DNA from: Ceratodon purpureus
Lineage: Eukaryota > Streptophyta > Bryopsida > Pseudoditrichales > Ditrichaceae
Length of the DNA: 64,000 nt
NCBI GenBank assembly: GCA_014871385.1
Contig: CM026426.1
Span: 29,811,452 to 29,875,451, forward strand
Direction: 5' to 3'
Part shown: in pieces, positions 11,370-21,945 of the stretch
How the letters are laid out: every line of letters starts with the position of its first letter
Numbering within the stretch: the first letter of the stretch is position 1
Made by a program: the position numbers and the translations under genes
Notes under the pieces: generated by a model
The model's database searches: none
What the model was told of the DNA's origin: nothing
The model's input: only the letters and a program-made list of their open reading frames with translations

Positions 11370-12240
11370 ACAGCTTCCCAGAGTGCGTCCTTCGCCGTGC
11401 GCATAGGCTTGTGTCAGGGAAATCTGAATTTACTGTTCAGGTAATCTTAAGGGATGAAGACGGAATTTGTGGGGATTGGATGAAAAAAAAACAGTTTCAG
11501 ACTACATACTGCTACGGCTCCTTTGGGGGAAATCTAAAAAATAATAAAAATAATAATTAATATATTAAATTAAGTTTTAAAAAATAAATTATATATTTCT
11601 CATTAAATTATCTAAGAAATATAAGGTTCTTCAAATCCATCGAGCGGAGCGAGAAGGGTTTGAATAAGGGTGACGAGTCCGGTAGGACCCGTTGCCCGTT
11701 AAGTAATTTTAGGGTTCACTCAAAACAACGATCACGGGGTAACTAGGGTTGATCTCATTGGATTTTTGGTTTTATAGCCCTCATATTCATTCAAATAATG
11801 CTATAAATATATAAATCTCAAATTTATCAAAATCAAAAAATTAGGATGCAAAAAAACCATTTATACAAATTCATTTATCAAAGTATACTCACTCGATCCA
11901 ATTAATCAGATTAGTTTTTTATTTTTAGAAAAAACATAAATGTAATAATTAAATTTCAAAAAGCTAATTTCTAATTTTTTTTCCTTTTTTTGGAGGGGGG
12001 TATAAGTCAACTAATTAAATTATTCGGAATATATAAAAAAAAAATTAAAAAAATGTGTGAGTTCTAAGGCTTTGGCTTCACTAGGGCAGTATCATTCCCC
12101 ATTCATCCAGGGAGTACAATCAGTTGATTCAGTCAGCCTATTTTTCTATAGGATTAGCCTGTGATTCAGCCTGGTGAGGTTATGTGCACTACGAAGGACG
12201 CACTGCGGGAATACTACCTCACTCTTACCCATCTGCTGAG
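11370..12240. repeat. Diverged short inverted repeat (about 11370-11420 and 12180-12230)
   Basis: About 45 bp around AGTGCGTCCTTCG near 11395 recurs in reverse complement near 12200. Both copies translate to related peptides (F-P-E-C-V-L-R-R-A-H and F-P-Q-C-V-L-R-S-A-H). Between them lies AT-rich DNA without a gene. They may be the ends of an old inverted-repeat element or two fragments of one gene in opposite orientation. Confidence 0.4.
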
Positions 12241-13221
12241 AGTTGTCTAAAGTGGGAGAGCCGCTTCTGAAAGGCCAATTATATAGTTCCTTAACCCGTG
12301 AAGTCGCAATGAGCCTTACTAGGGTCGATTTGATTATGGTTTGGCTCTCAATAACTAAATACAAATTGTATGAAGTTGATTTTTTTTCTTTGTTTTTTTG
12401 CAAACCCTGGAGTTTTTCCATACCTTTCCAACAAGACCATTCATGCTTCAAAATTCCTTATACTTTAGGAGATATTTGCAGTCAAAGTTTGAAAACACTA
12501 TTAGAAATCTGCCCAAAAGTACAGTTTGTGCTCATTCATCCTCAAAAGCTGCCTAAAATTAATTAGTTCACAGAAACTTCAAAAGTTCACCAAAAATTGG
12601 GATTCTACTTTTTTCAAGTTTTGTTTTTTTGTACATGTAAATAAACTTACAAGGCATGATCTCACTGCTTGGATATTTAATCCAATATTTTTATATGCCT
12701 TTTTAACTATCAAGGACCGGCCTTTGTATTTGATTATAAGCATTCTTTCCATGTGAAAAACCAAGCATTTCTTTAGGTTTTATAGGTCGTATGAGGGTAA
12801 ATAGTGCATGGACATATTTCTAATCCACCGTGGAACAAGAATTTGAAGAGACTTAGCTCAAATTTAATTTTGAAATTGACTTTTTTGGCTTACAAAACAG
12901 TTCAAACCCATTTTGCACCAAGGAAAAAAAACTTTTTTTCCAACTTTGAACATTATGATCTTACAAACGGTAAGGAGTTTGAATCTAAGGTTTGCGGAAC
13001 ATGTACAAAACCTTCCAGATGAGTTACGTTTATTGTATCTACAGGGCAGTAAACAGACATGGAGTTATAATTTTGAATTGGCTATACAAATTCAATTTTG
13101 AGCCAAATTATGTATGGAAAATTGCACTGGAAAGGTAATGAAGTGGACTTTAGTGTGCAAAGAAAATTTTACAACAAACTTGCAAAATCATACAACAATA
13201 AAGTATCTTAGAAAATACCAC

Positions 13222-14193
13222 CTACCATCTTATGCTACCACCTTTAGCATCAATTGCAACCTTCATACATTCAGGCATGCCAGCAATGAGAATCTCAATA
13301 ATTTTCCTAGAAATCCCTTTCCATGGCCATCTAATGGATTCAATCATTTCTTCTTGGTTTTTTAGTATTTGCCCATTTTGTAAACAGTCCTTTACAATCA
13401 TCCATAGATTTTCTATAGGGTTCAAGTCCGGCGAGTTTGCCGGCCACTTCAGCTTCTTAATGTGATGCGCCACTATTCAACTTTCAGCGTATTTACTACA
13501 ATTCAATAGGGCGCCATCTTCCATGAGGAAAAGATTCTCACGCTCATCATGCATGAAATAAAAGCCACTTAAGCAACCTTCATATACGATATTCACAAAA
13601 TCTTGCCTTGTGCGTTTGTAAAGTTGCATAACAATAATAGGGCAATTATCAAAGCCACTAAAGGCACCCCAAATCATGACAGAAGTGCGGCCCGACTTGA
13701 ATGTGGAGGCTATGCAATACATTGAGTAACATTCATACGGTCGACGCCAAACCTTGATTTGTTAGGATCTCTTTCCAATTACAAAAGAAGACTCCTCTAT
13801 CTACATAATATTGCGCCAATCCAACAGAGTCCATCACTTGTATGCATTCGCAAATGCTAGCCTAGCTACTTTGTGTTTATTGCTCAAATATGGCTTCCTA
13901 ACTACAATTCGATTGCCAAAACCCATTTTGTTGATATGCATTGACAATGTGCGCTTGCAGACCTTGAACCTCATCTGCTCAATGATATCTCTACATGATA
14001 GGTGACGATTTTGGATGAAAATGCGCGAAAGGTCCCTCTTATCACGAATTGAAAGCTAGTGAGCCCTTCCACATGGCATGCGCGCCACCCTTGTACCACG
14101 CTCACAGTAGTTCTTTTAGATAGTGAAGATAGTTGACTGACGCATTTCTAGTTCCTTCGCAATACTATAAGTTGACATTCCAGTACTCCGCAT
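13222..14193 (-). pseudogene. Tc1/mariner-type DDE transposase, C-terminal part, decayed
   Basis: The minus strand encodes the hallmark C-terminal block of Tc1-family transposases, W-P-A-N-S-P-D-L-N-P-I-E-N-L-W. Upstream are the M-E-D-G block carrying the second acidic residue and V-M-I-W-G-A-F-S. The N-terminal helix-turn-helix part reads G-M-S-T-Y-S-I-A-K-E-L and reaches 14193, where the Ty3 element interrupts it. Several stops and at least one frame change are present. The expected first Asp of the DDE triad appears as Glu (I-E-E-S-S-F). The protein would cut and join transposon ends in the nucleus; this copy is dead. Confidence 0.8.
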
Positions 14194-14198
14194 TTCCA
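14194..14198. repeat. Target-site duplication TTCCA, left
   Basis: TTCCA immediately precedes the left LTR and is repeated exactly at 26582-26586 after the right LTR, as expected for a 5-bp Ty3-type integration footprint. Confidence 0.9.
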
Positions 14199-14621
14199 TG
14201 GTAAAGGGAGGATTTCCCATAAAACCCTAGCCTTCACAACCCATCAAAACCCTACAAAAACCCAACTAGCAATGGTGCTGAAACACTCATACAATGCTGG
14301 AAACACTCAAAAGAAGTGGAAAAGTGAGTCAAAACTGTATAAAGAGGGTCAAATCTGCCCCAAAATCATGGTACAGTAGCTCATCAAGTCTCCTCAATCT
14401 CTCCTAACTCTGAGTGTACTAGTGAGGAATGACCCAAGAAACCCTAAAATCTGCCTTAAGAACCGAGCAGAAGTCATCCAGTCGCCTACGACAGAGTTCA
14501 TCCAGTCGGCTATGACAGAGTTCATCCAGCCGACTGGATGACTGTCGGAGCCAGGGATGAAAAACTGCGAAGAAGGCTACTGAAACTGAGGGAGGGAAGA
14601 TTGAGAAATCTCCGGTTAACA
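14199..14621 (-). repeat. 3' LTR (left), 423 bp
   Basis: Starts TGGTAAAGGG and ends GGTTAACA. It differs from the right LTR at four positions that I can see, three of them C/T, i.e. about 1% divergence, so the insertion is fairly young. Confidence 0.95.
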
Positions 14622-14638
14622 TTATCCCCTTTTTCCGG
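14622..14638 (-). other. Polypurine tract
   Basis: Read on the minus strand, CCGGAAAAAGGGGATAA directly abuts the 3' LTR (which starts TGTTAACC in that sense). A purine run at this place primes plus-strand DNA synthesis in LTR elements. Confidence 0.8.
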
Positions 14639-14825
14639 TAGTTCTGTCCTCAGAACGTAGGGGCAGTGGGAAAAGAGGGAATAAGAAAACACGACCTTGG
14701 TGTAGGAAAAATAAAAAAGGCCTAAAAAAATAAAAAGTAAAAGAAAGAAACGAATCAAGGCGAACTAAGGCGGAGAAGAAAAAAAAACAGGGCGCTGCCG
14801 AGAGTCTTCAAGGAGTCGGCTATGG

Positions 14826-16963
14826 CTAAGTCGGCTCTGCGCAGGTGGGCTCCTCATCCTCCAGCCAAGGCTCAAACGTAGGGTCGCGATCCTCAAAGCG
14901 AGTTAGCCAGCGCTGCTGTCGGGCGAAGTCGGCGCTATGAGCAATCAAGGCAACAGCGATGTCCTGCTGTTTAGTAACAGCATAATCACGGACAGCTCTG
15001 CTAAGCTCTCGAAGCTGAAGGGTGAGAGTTGCCAACTCTGTCTTGAGACGCTGGTTCTCCAAAATAAGATTATCAGTTTGGAGTAGGCGAGCATTGAGGC
15101 TGTGCTCAAGTTCAAGGCGCCGAATCGAAGGTAACGGCTGGGCTGGAGGTTGTGGCTTGGCGACTAGCTCGGTCCGAAGAGTCTGGACAGTATGCCTAAG
15201 CTCGAGGTTCTCCTTGGTTAGGTGATCGCGGATGGCCTCTGTAGATTGCAGGCGAGCAGTGATGTCTGCAACCTGTGAGTTGAGCGTCGTAATCTCAGAG
15301 GCGAGCTCGGTGGCTCGGGTAGCTGTGGTCTGCCTGGTGGCTTCTAGCTGGCGAGCCGCAGCACGTGTCCGAACGAGGACCGTGGCCAACGCGTTCAGGT
15401 TGTTCAGGAGGATGCTGAAGTCGGAAGTCGTATTCAGGCTAGCTCCAAGACCATCGGTGGAGTCGTCAGGCGGACCACCTGAGGAGCCAGTGGAGTTGTG
15501 TCGGGCAGGTTGATGTCATGGTGGTGTCGGCGAGGGCTGTCGTTGCGGAGGAGGGGTCGGACGTGATGCTCGTGACTGTGGTCTTGACGACGACGGGTCG
15601 GCTGTGGGAGTGGCGGTCACTGTCGGGGTTGAAGTCGGCTGTGTAAACCAGCTAAAAAACGGTTGAGGCCGCCAAACAATGATGTCCTTGCTGGGGGAAA
15701 GTCGACCCGCGCCAGTCGGCAATGTGGTACTATCAAGTCCTTGGTCCCCGGAAGGCAGGGCCGTATCGAGGTGGTCCGTCGAACTGATGGGCTCGGGAGC
15801 AGGCTGGTCCGGTTCGTCCGAGGCGGAGGACTCGTCGGACGAGCTGCAAACCACAACTGGGGTGTGCAGTGGTGGAGCAAGGACTCTGCCGGTTGTGAAA
15901 GGAAGTTCTGAGTCAGAGGAAGGGGCTACGTACCGAGTGAGTGGGGTGCGAGATCGCAGGGGGTATTGGCAGGAGGGTGATACACCTGTTGCCGCAGCAT
16001 CAGGGGAGGACAATGGACGTGGTATAGGGGGCAGTTCCACCGGCGTAGCCTGCTGACAGAGTGGACACCGTATCGCTTACGTGGCCGACCAACATCGGAG
16101 GAGCCTTCATGGGAGCGGGTCGAAATAGGTGTGGTCGGCTGCGGGTCTACTGAATCGGTGATGGTCGCTGCAAGTGCATCGCCACTGGTTTGAGCGCGTA
16201 GGACAGAGCCAACAACGGGTGGTGTGCTATCGGGAGGACCTTCGTGGCTACCGTCGGCTGTGTCGAAACTCGAAGAAACCTGGCAGGGTTCAGTAACCTG
16301 CTCACGCTCTGGAAACCAGTAAGAGAGGATAGCATCCATGACAGGTGCTCCTTGGAGGCGGCGCGTGCCCGGAGCTTGCGAGTGGATATACACTTAATGA
16401 CGTCGGAGGTTGGTGAGGACGAACTGGGACCAATCGAATCTCCTTCCCTGGTCACCAGCAGACTCGGCTGCACAGATGTGGTCCATGAGGTCATTGCTGA
16501 CAAACAGCAAGCGCTGTTTAAATCCAATGGCGTCGCCAATAGCCTGGGTCCGCACCTGATAAGCGGGCAGGAGGGCTGTAACTCGGTTTCCATCGTGCTG
16601 CCAGTCTGCCTCCGCTAGACCGTATCGGCTGTACCGCTGTTGGTATCCCGTCACCTGCTTTCGACCAGCCATATCCACTCCAGCCTCAAAGCCCAATGCA
16701 GCACGAATAACGTAGGCAGTGATTTCAACTGGCTTACCTCTCACCATGGAACGGATAGGTCCTCCTAACTCGCTTGCAGGTCGTCTTTTTCCTTTGGGCG
16801 GCTGTGTATACTCGAACCCCTCAACGAAATCAAGTAGCAGCTCCGTCCGAGGCTCCGGCCACTGAAAATGATAAAAAACTTCCAAACTGACCTGAGCCGC
16901 CCAACCCTCGTCTCCCATAGTGATCCAAGGAGTCCACTGTGTGTAGGGTTCGAAGACAAAGTC
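14826..16963 (-). pseudogene. Accessory ORF of the Ty3 element (plant-transposon domain plus coiled coil)
   Basis: Downstream of pol, in another frame, an ORF starts with an ATG at 16916-16918 (the frame is open a little further up). Its first 170 residues form a globular domain with V-R-G-K-P-V near residue 60, A-L-G-F-E, and a late F-D-W-S-Q-F. That layout is like the 'putative plant transposon protein' domain often found beside Ty3/Athila-type pol genes; the family name is from memory and unsearched. A Ser/Pro/Thr-rich middle follows. A long coiled coil lies at 14826-15389 (heptads around Q-L-E-A-T-R-Q, T-E-A-I-R-D-H-L and L-E-N-Q-R-L-K-T). Stops at 16394 (TAA) and 15516 (TGA) and one frame change near 16040 break it. 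The ORF at 49671-51881 shares the architecture. Function unknown. Confidence 0.65.
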
Positions 16964-17265
16964 CCACCGTCGGTTAGGGTTGCGAGGAACCTAAATGCGT
17001 TTCGGAACGCGGCCGTCTACGGGGGTGAGCTAGGGGGCGGGGACGCATCTGTCGATAATGGTTGGGCGATGGTCGCAACAGGGCTGAGTAGCGTCTCTGG
17101 CTGTGCGGCCAGACTGGGTGGTGTATCCAGAGTCGGGGAAGGCTGGCTAGGACCAGGATCCTCCATTGACTCGATGCTAGCGGAAAGGGTGAGAACCCCT
17201 CGAGAGAAATACCGTTCGAGTGTCCCGAATCGTCCTCGTCTTTGTCTGCGGCGGTGGTTTTGATG

Positions 17266-18852
17266 TCAAGCAAGGACCGGTGCAGCAGTGCTGGTGCTGA
17301 AGCCGCAGCGTGAGGAGTAAACCTGCGAACAATGCATGGGAAAGTGGAGCGGGTCTGATGGACTACTCTCCGACGTTGAAGTTGAGATTGGCTCTGAACC
17401 GTGAGCCCTATTGGTAACACACTGTGGGTGATCAACAAGCTCGGGTGCAGGAAAGGTAAATGAGCCTGAAGGGTGGGCTACGGGCCGACAAACCCTATCA
17501 CTGTGCTGAGACCGAAAGTCGGCCGGAGTGGTGATTGCCGGAAGAGAAGAAACAACGCGAGGCCCCGCCTCACTGGCTACAAATTCCGATTTAACAGCAG
17601 CTAAAAGGCCCGACCAGGAAGAGGGAAAGACAGTCGCACCACCAGGATACGGGCAAGAATTCGGGGTGTGCAAAGGACGAAAAACAGGGACGTCTAATGG
17701 GGAGCACGGGGGAGGAAAGAATTGAAAACCTTGATTTAGCAGCTGACCCGAAGTGTGTGGGGGCGCCGGTGACTGCAGTCGGGGGGAAGCTGAGCACTGT
17801 TGATCAGCACTGGGTGCAGCTACCAACGGTGTCGCGTGAGGGTTGACACGGCCCACCAAACCTGAATGGAAGCTGTCAGCGGGCGCGGCTACTGCAGCTG
17901 GAAGGGAAACACCAACGGAGGATGTTGGGATGCCGAAACCCCGAGTGCGGCGGCTATGTGGTTGAGGCGGCGATTTCTCCAAGTCCTTGGGTGCCACGCC
18001 ACAGCGTAATCCGGAGTCTCTAATAGGCGAGGTCGGGCGCAAAAAGTTCCACTGCGATACTGGAGAACTAGGCTGCGAGGGCTGAGCGAAAGAAAACTCG
18101 ACAAGAGAAGGGGGAAGCAACACTGTTGGAGAGGGAGAGATGGTGACTGAGAGAGGTGAGCTGTGGGGTAGGCAAGAGAGAGGTAGGGTTTGGGAGGAAA
18201 GGGAAGAGGAAGCCGGTGCAGAAATGTCAATTGGCTGCACTGAAAAACACCCGACTGTAGGAACAGTGGGTAGGCAGGAGGGCAGATCATTACTGTCGGG
18301 AAGAGCGGGTGAGGTAGTAATGGTAGAGCCGTGAGTAGAGGCAGTGGAACACCCAGAAGCCTCCATGGTAGGGCTGGAAGAATGTTTAGAGCCAACTGAC
18401 TGATCCTCGATGGGTTCGGTGTCGTTTAACTGTTGGGTGTCGGGAGTCGTTGGTACGGGCGGCTGCACATTAGGGTTTGTGGCGATACCACGTGGCAGCT
18501 GCTTAGGGCCGATAGTGACCAACTGATCTTCCGAATAAAACCTGTAAGGCTTCAACTTATTAATGTTGACAATGATGGGGTGGGGCTCAAAATGATCCTC
18601 AGTCACTAACAAGGCTGTGTTGTTAGGTAACCGGTCCTGAATGCGATATGGCCCGAACCACCTGCTCTTAAATTTCCCGGCATGTTCCTTTTCGCCGTTG
18701 GGGTACCAGAGAACATGGTCCCCCACTTGAAAATCCTTCTGTCGGTAGTGTTGTTGGCTCCACAAAGATCGGTTCCACTGCCGACTACCAGACTGGTCCT
18801 GCGCTGCCAACCTGTGACTATCCAGTTGTTCCAAGTTGGCAGTGCGAGCCTG
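17266..18852 (-). pseudogene. Integrase C-terminal domain with long low-complexity tail
   Basis: Shortly after the core it encodes a chromatin/DNA-binding integrase C-terminal fold typical of plant Ty3 elements: F-Q-V-G-D-H-V-L-W-Y, K-F-K-S-R-W-F-G-P-Y and N-I-N-K-L-K-P-Y. No chromodomain is evident. About 400 residues of Ser/Pro-rich sequence follow, up to TGA at 17266-17268. It is separated from the core by TAA at 18853-18855 in the same frame. Confidence 0.8.
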
Positions 18853-19428
18853 TTAGACTCGAGTTTGAGTAAAATCAATCTCGCCGTCGGTTCTGCGGGT
18901 AGGGACAGTGTACTCCGTAGGCATAAGTGGATGGAGCCTGTAGACTAGCTGAAAAGGGGTATACCCAGTACTAACCTTAAAGGCGGTCCTGTAAGAGAAT
19001 AAGGCAGTCGGTAAATGCTCATCCCAGTCAGTCCTGTTGTCACTGACAAGTTTGGTAAGTATCCGCCCTAGAACCTTGTTGGTCGATTCAACTTGTCCAT
19101 TGCCCTGCGGATAGTAAGTTGTGGATGTCCGATGTTGCAGGAGAAAGTGCTGTACCAAGTACTCGATGGCTTCGTTGATGAAGTGAGTGCCCTGGTCACT
19201 GACCAGAGTTAGAGGACAGCCGTAGCGGGTCAGGATATTCTCATACAGAAACTTGGCAGTGACAGCCGCGGTATTCATGCGGAGTGCCTTAGCCTCCACC
19301 CATTTAGTCGCATAGTCTGTTGCGACTAGAATGTACCTGTTACCTGTCCTGGCTGCTGCTGGCTTGATGTGCCCCTCAAAATCCAAGCCCCACTTCATGA
19401 ACGGCTCTGCAGGTAGGCTGGTGACTAA
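18853..19428 (-). pseudogene. Integrase catalytic core
   Basis: Encodes an rve-type DDE core: V-A-T-D-Y-A-T-K-W with the first Asp, V-S-D-Q-G-T-H-F with the second, and N-G-Q-V-E-S-T-N-K with the Glu. All three catalytic residues are kept. It would join the cDNA ends to host DNA. It ends in frame at TAA 18853-18855 and is preceded by TAG 19429-19431. Confidence 0.9.
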
Positions 19429-19770
19429 CTAGGCGAGTCTTGTGTTGGCCAATCCTCCGACCCGTTGGCACTTATCACAGGCCCTGCAATACTCTGAAAC
19501 ATCCTTATGGAGGGTCGGCCACCAGTACCCAGCATCCAGAATCTTCCTGGAGGTGATATCCTGGGAGAAGTGGCCACCTGCGCAGCCATCGTGCATCTCC
19601 CTCATAACTGTGTCGGCCTGAATAGGGTCTAAAACCTGTCTTAGTACCAAATCCTGCCCCTTCTTATATAACACTCCATCCAGTAAAGTATAAGGGAGGG
19701 CCCGTAACAGTAACTTCCGCTTGTCATCCTTGGGCATAGAGGCAGGCGGCTCTCCAGTACGCAAGTAGTC
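19429..19770 (-). pseudogene. Integrase zinc-binding N-terminal domain
   Basis: H-D-G-C-A-G-G-H followed by C-R-A-C-D-K-C-Q gives the H-H-C-C zinc-binding motif of retroviral-type integrases. It continues the pol frame. TGA at 19771-19773 precedes it and TAG at 19429-19431 ends it; both lie where CGA and CAG would restore a usual residue. Confidence 0.85.
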
Positions 19771-20415
19771 TCAAATGTCTTGCAACCACTCAAGGGATAC
19801 GTAGAATAAGCCAGCGTCAGGAAGCTGGTCAGGGACTCGAGTAGGCGGCTCGCCGTTAGGAAGTCGGCTGAGTAAGTCGGCTGCGCCATGCGTCCTGCCG
19901 GGCTTGTACACCACTGTGAAATCATACTCCTGAAATAGCAAAAGCCATCGGGCAATCCGCGTAGACACTTGAGGCTTATTAACCAAATACACCAGAGCCA
20001 TATGATCCACATAAAAAACCACCTTGTTCTCCAAAAGATAATGACGATATTTTGTAAGAGCATAAACCATAGCCAGGGCTTCCTTTTCTGTGGTGGTATA
20101 ATTCTTTTCAGCAGAATTAAGCAATCTAGAAGCATAAGAGATCGGCTGGTCACACTTCCCTGTCTGGTTATGTGCCAGCATAGCCCCGACGGCTATGTCA
20201 GAGGCATCTGTGTGGACATGAAACTCCAAATCCCAGCGGGGGGCAACCAGGATTGGTCCCTTGGTATATCTGTCCTTGATCTCCAACCACGCAGCTTCAC
20301 ACTTGTCCATCCACACAAACTCTTCGGATTTTCGCATCAGTTTGGTTATGGGCTCCATAATGTGAGCATAGAATTTAATGTAAATTCTGTTGAACTGTGC
20401 AAATCCATTGAAAAC
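19771..20415 (-). pseudogene. RNase H domain
   Basis: Encodes a Ty3-type RNase H with H-T-D-A-S-D-I-A-V-G, T-E-K-E-A-L-A and Y-V-D-H, which supply the acidic catalytic residues. The tail reads A-A-D-L-L-S-R-L-P. It degrades the RNA strand of the RNA/DNA hybrid during reverse transcription. TAG at 20416-20418 separates it from RT in the same frame. Confidence 0.9.
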
Positions 20416-21183
20416 CTATACGTCGGCTCCGTGCTGTGGTCGGGGCATCTCCTGGATAACTTCAATCTTCTTAGGGTCTGGCATCTTGCCTACCTTAGAA
20501 ACCATATGGCCTAGTATAATGCCAGAGGTGACCAGAAATGCACACTTCTCTAGATTTAAACTGATGCCATACTGCCTGCACTTCTCGAAACATAGGCGCA
20601 GTTTCTGTAAATGGTCGGCTAGGTCGCTGTACACTGTGAAGTCATCTAGGAACAGCTTCATGAATCGCCCCAAGTATTCCTTGAACGCTTTGTTCACAGC
20701 CCTCTGATAAGTCGGCGGTGCATTAGTCAGGCCGAAAGGCATGACCACCCAGACAAAAGCGCCCCATTCCGTGATGAAGGCAGTCTTATGCCTATCCTCA
20801 GGAGCAATCGAAATCTGATAGTAACCAGACCGACCATCCAGGAAGGAGTACATCTCATAACCTGCCACAGCATCTAACACCTCTTCAGTAAATGGTAGAG
20901 GGTAAGGGTCCTTTTTAGTAGCAGCATTTAATTTCCTATAGTCAATACAAATCCTTAATTGACCATTTTTTTTAGGAACAACAACAATGGGTGAGAGCCA
21001 GGTTGCTTCCTCGACTGGTATGATGAACCCTGCCGCCAATGGTTTGTCAATATCCTGTTTGACAATGCTGGCATAGTTCGGGTTCATCCTGTAACGGGCC
21101 TGATGGATAGGCGGAACGTCTTTCTCCAGCACAATCCGATGCTTAGCTACCGATGGAGGTATGCCCTTCAAATCCTTGTATGT
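20416..21183 (-). pseudogene. Reverse transcriptase domain
   Basis: Motifs in order: S-P-I-V-V-V-P-K-K-N-G, R-I-C-I-D-Y-R-K-L-N, F-L-D-G-R-S-G-Y-Y-Q-I, V-M-P-F-G-L-T-N-A-P-P-T-Y-Q, and the catalytic L-F-L-D-D-F. The two Asp of the YxDD-type box are present. It copies element RNA into DNA in cytoplasmic particles. TAG at 21184-21186 stands where a conserved Trp normally sits just upstream. Confidence 0.92.
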
Positions 21184-21945
21184 CTAGGCGAACACATCTG
21201 TATACTCCCTCAACAGGTCCTCAGCGGCCTTGGCCATAGTTGGCTCCAATTGAGCTCCAATCTTCAAGATCTTGGGAGACTCCTCAGTGCCAACATTGAT
21301 CTTGCGTAACTGCTCCTCTTCAGTCAGGTTCCATGCTGCCACCTTCATATCCCCTAGCTTGTCTCTTACAGATGTTTCATCCACCGGCATTTCCCCCTCC
21401 GTGAAGGTATAAAAATGTTCTGGGTAAGTGGCAGAATCCGGAACTGGTGTAGGTACCTTCGCTCAGTCGGCGGTGCCCAAGTCGGCTCTTATGTCGGCTG
21501 CGGTACAGTCGGCTTTGCGAAGGTCGGCTGGGGGTCGGTTGATCCCGTTGTTAAGTGGAAGACTCAAACCCTCCGGTAGTGTAATAGTCCCCATTGCGAA
21601 TATATCCTCCTCTGTTCTCAAGAAACGATCCTCCTCCTCATTTGTCAGCCCTTCAGCTAAATTGTAGCACACAAGTACTTCTGGCAACTTCGGCAGAGGG
21701 CCTTTTCGTTGGTTGATAGATATCGTCTTGACTGTGCCGTTACCCCAGATAGTAACCAGTTTGTTTCCCCAATCATGAGTTACTTTTGCGAGCCAAGGAC
21801 GGCCCAGTAGCATGCTGTAGGCTTCGTTGACCTCCTTGTTCCTGATAACAGTTAAACTGATGTTGTACGGAATACCATGGATATGAATCCGAACATTCCT
21901 TATCAACCCCACTGGCTCCACCACGACCTGATCACCCATACGCAA
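21184..21945 (-). pseudogene. Protease C-terminal part and RT linker
   Basis: Continues the aspartic protease fold after TGA at 21946-21948 (M-L-L-G-R-P-W-L near the flap and C-terminal strand). It then links to RT through a region ending in E-Y-T-D-V-F-A. Another in-frame TGA lies at 21463-21465. It has no separate start and is part of the same polyprotein. Confidence 0.75.

Noticed and set aside
17528-18395. ORFs in other frames over the integrase tail and other pol regions
   Set aside because: They are shadows of the Ser/Pro-rich pol frame with no domain content of their own.
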